This document shows positions 22,405 to 23,171 of a DNA stretch of 23,171 bases, one piece after another. The number at the start of each line of letters is the position of its first letter. Positions within the stretch are counted from its first letter, which is position 1. The notes under the pieces were generated by a model that was given only the letters and a program-made list of their open reading frames with translations, was not told where the DNA came from and ran no database searches. A program made the position numbers and the translations under genes. The DNA is from an uncultured Lachnospiraceae bacterium (GTDB lineage: Bacteria > Bacillota > Clostridia > Lachnospirales > Lachnospiraceae), in assembly GCA_910586095.1 (NCBI GenBank), contig CAJUHQ010000053.1:1-23171 (forward strand), in the 5' to 3' direction.

Positions 22405-23171
22405 CTAATTCTCTTTTTTGAGATTTATTTCTATAATTTCTGGAATATTACCGAATCGCAGTGGATACTTTGTCAGTCCGATTCCGCTGCTAACATACAT
22501 TTGAACAGATCTTTGCACGCCTATGTCTAGTGCTGTATAAAACCCCTTTACAAACTGGTCACAGCCTGTTGGAAGCTGCTTTTGTGTGAAATATGGTATA
22601 GATACCTGCCCCCCATGTGTATGTCCTGTGACTACCAAACTCTCTTCTAATCCGTCCACAAATTTTGAGACTACAGGTTCATGTGCTGCTACTAGACAAA
22701 ACCAATCACTCTTAGGATAAGCCGAAAAATTTGGCTGACCAAACAAATAATCATCCAATCCCATCACTTCAATGTTATATTTTTCGAGAACCACACTCTC
22801 ATTCACTAACACCTTAAATCCACAGTCTGTCATAAATTTTTCATAGATCCGAAATGCTCCTCCGCCATAATCATGATTTCCAAATACTGCATACTTCCCC
22901 TCTTTTGCTTCTATTCGCACCATTTCTTTTTGCAAGTATTCCATGTCCAATTGTTGCTGATCCCTCTCATAATCATCTATAAGATCTCCGCCAAAAATAA
23001 CTATATCTGCTTGTAACTCGTTGATACGATCCACCAATTTTTTGACATGTTCTTCGCGATACAGCATGCCAAAATGTGTATCAGAAAAAAATACAACTTT
23101 GCACTCCTTAATATCCATAGTCGTCTTAACAGTCACTTCTCTAACAATTAATAACTCAGGCTCAATATAGC
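22405..23171 (-). CDS. Metallophosphoesterase (calcineurin-like, YkuE/YaeI type), 5' end beyond the window
   Basis: The visible 254 residues contain the complete catalytic core: FFSDTHFG, IVIFGGDLIDD, YAVFGNHDYG, CLVAAHEP and VVTGHTHGGQVSIP, the five metal-ligand blocks of calcineurin-like phosphoesterases, and it ends with SSGIGLTKYPLRFGNIPEI, usual for the YkuE/YaeI subfamily. Such enzymes are mostly membrane-associated and act on phospholipid-type substrates such as UDP-diacylglucosamine or wall-anchored lipids. A start could be drawn at GTG 23136 or ATG 23118, but the frame stays open to the edge and encodes YIEPELLIVREVTVKT, the strand that normally precedes the core in this family, and neither start has a ribosome binding site. 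The gene is therefore treated as cut by the right edge, with a probable N-terminal membrane segment outside. Confidence 0.88.
   Translation of the reverse strand, partial: YIEPELLIVREVTVKTTMDIKECKVVFFSDTHFGMLYREEHVKKLVDRINELQADIVIFGGDLIDDYERDQQQLDMEYLQKEMVRIEAKEGKYAVFGNHDYGGGAFRIYEKFMTDCGFKVLVNESVVLEKYNIEVMGLDDYLFGQPNFSAYPKSDWFCLVAAHEPVVSKFVDGLEESLVVTGHTHGGQVSIPYFTQKQLPTGCDQFVKGFYTALDIGVQRSVQMYVSSGIGLTKYPLRFGNIPEIIEINLKKEN

Overview
The window looks like chromosomal DNA of a low-GC Gram-positive anaerobe of the class Clostridia, most likely Lachnospiraceae. This is inferred from AT-rich DNA, strong AGGAGG-type ribosome binding sites, occasional GTG/TTG starts, a NifU-like/GGGtGRT-type pair, a fungal/archaeal-type aspartate-semialdehyde dehydrogenase and a BlaI/BlaR1-type pair. 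No species can be named. No rRNA, tRNA, CRISPR array or transposase gene was found. Almost all genes lie on the minus strand; only capA-like (2114..3547) and blaI-blaR1 (20191..22372) are on plus.

Layout. 1..727: a NifU-like protein whose stop sits 2 bases before the start of the next gene, which runs off the left edge. 946..1082: a 137-bp palindromic mobile element. 1092..1763: a left-handed beta-helix (hexapeptide) protein whose leader can be folded as an H-type pseudoknot. 1926..2113: promoter and tandem palindromes in front of a CapA-type protein. 3516..6656: an envelope-related group (NlpC/P60 hydrolase with SH3 domains, GT2-GtrA glycosyltransferase, PAP2 phosphatase); capA and the NlpC gene converge and overlap by 32 bp. 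6908..7015: a second, 108-bp copy of the mobile element with a perfect 8-bp target duplication. 7040..11662: a long topoisomerase III with four C-terminal zinc-type repeats, preceded by an unrecognised membrane protein. 11971..14520: argH and asd, with a clear terminator after asd. 14711..19713: an Hsp70-like protein translationally coupled to a 1092-residue protein with a degenerate J-domain. 20125..22372: a consensus promoter, likely operator, BlaI-type repressor and BlaR1-type sensor protease. 22405..23171: a metallophosphoesterase cut by the right edge.

How the genes fit together. Envelope and peptidoglycan functions recur: CapA, NlpC/P60, GT2-GtrA, PAP2 and the beta-lactam-type sensor. 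argH and asd both serve amino-acid synthesis that starts from aspartate. The Hsp70-like/J-like pair is probably a dedicated chaperone or ATPase pair of unknown client, distinct from the housekeeping DnaK.

The points most worth following are the Hsp70/J-like operon with its long leader, the candidate pseudoknot at 1778..1830, and the pair of IS66-like non-autonomous elements whose internal hairpin shows a compensatory base change.
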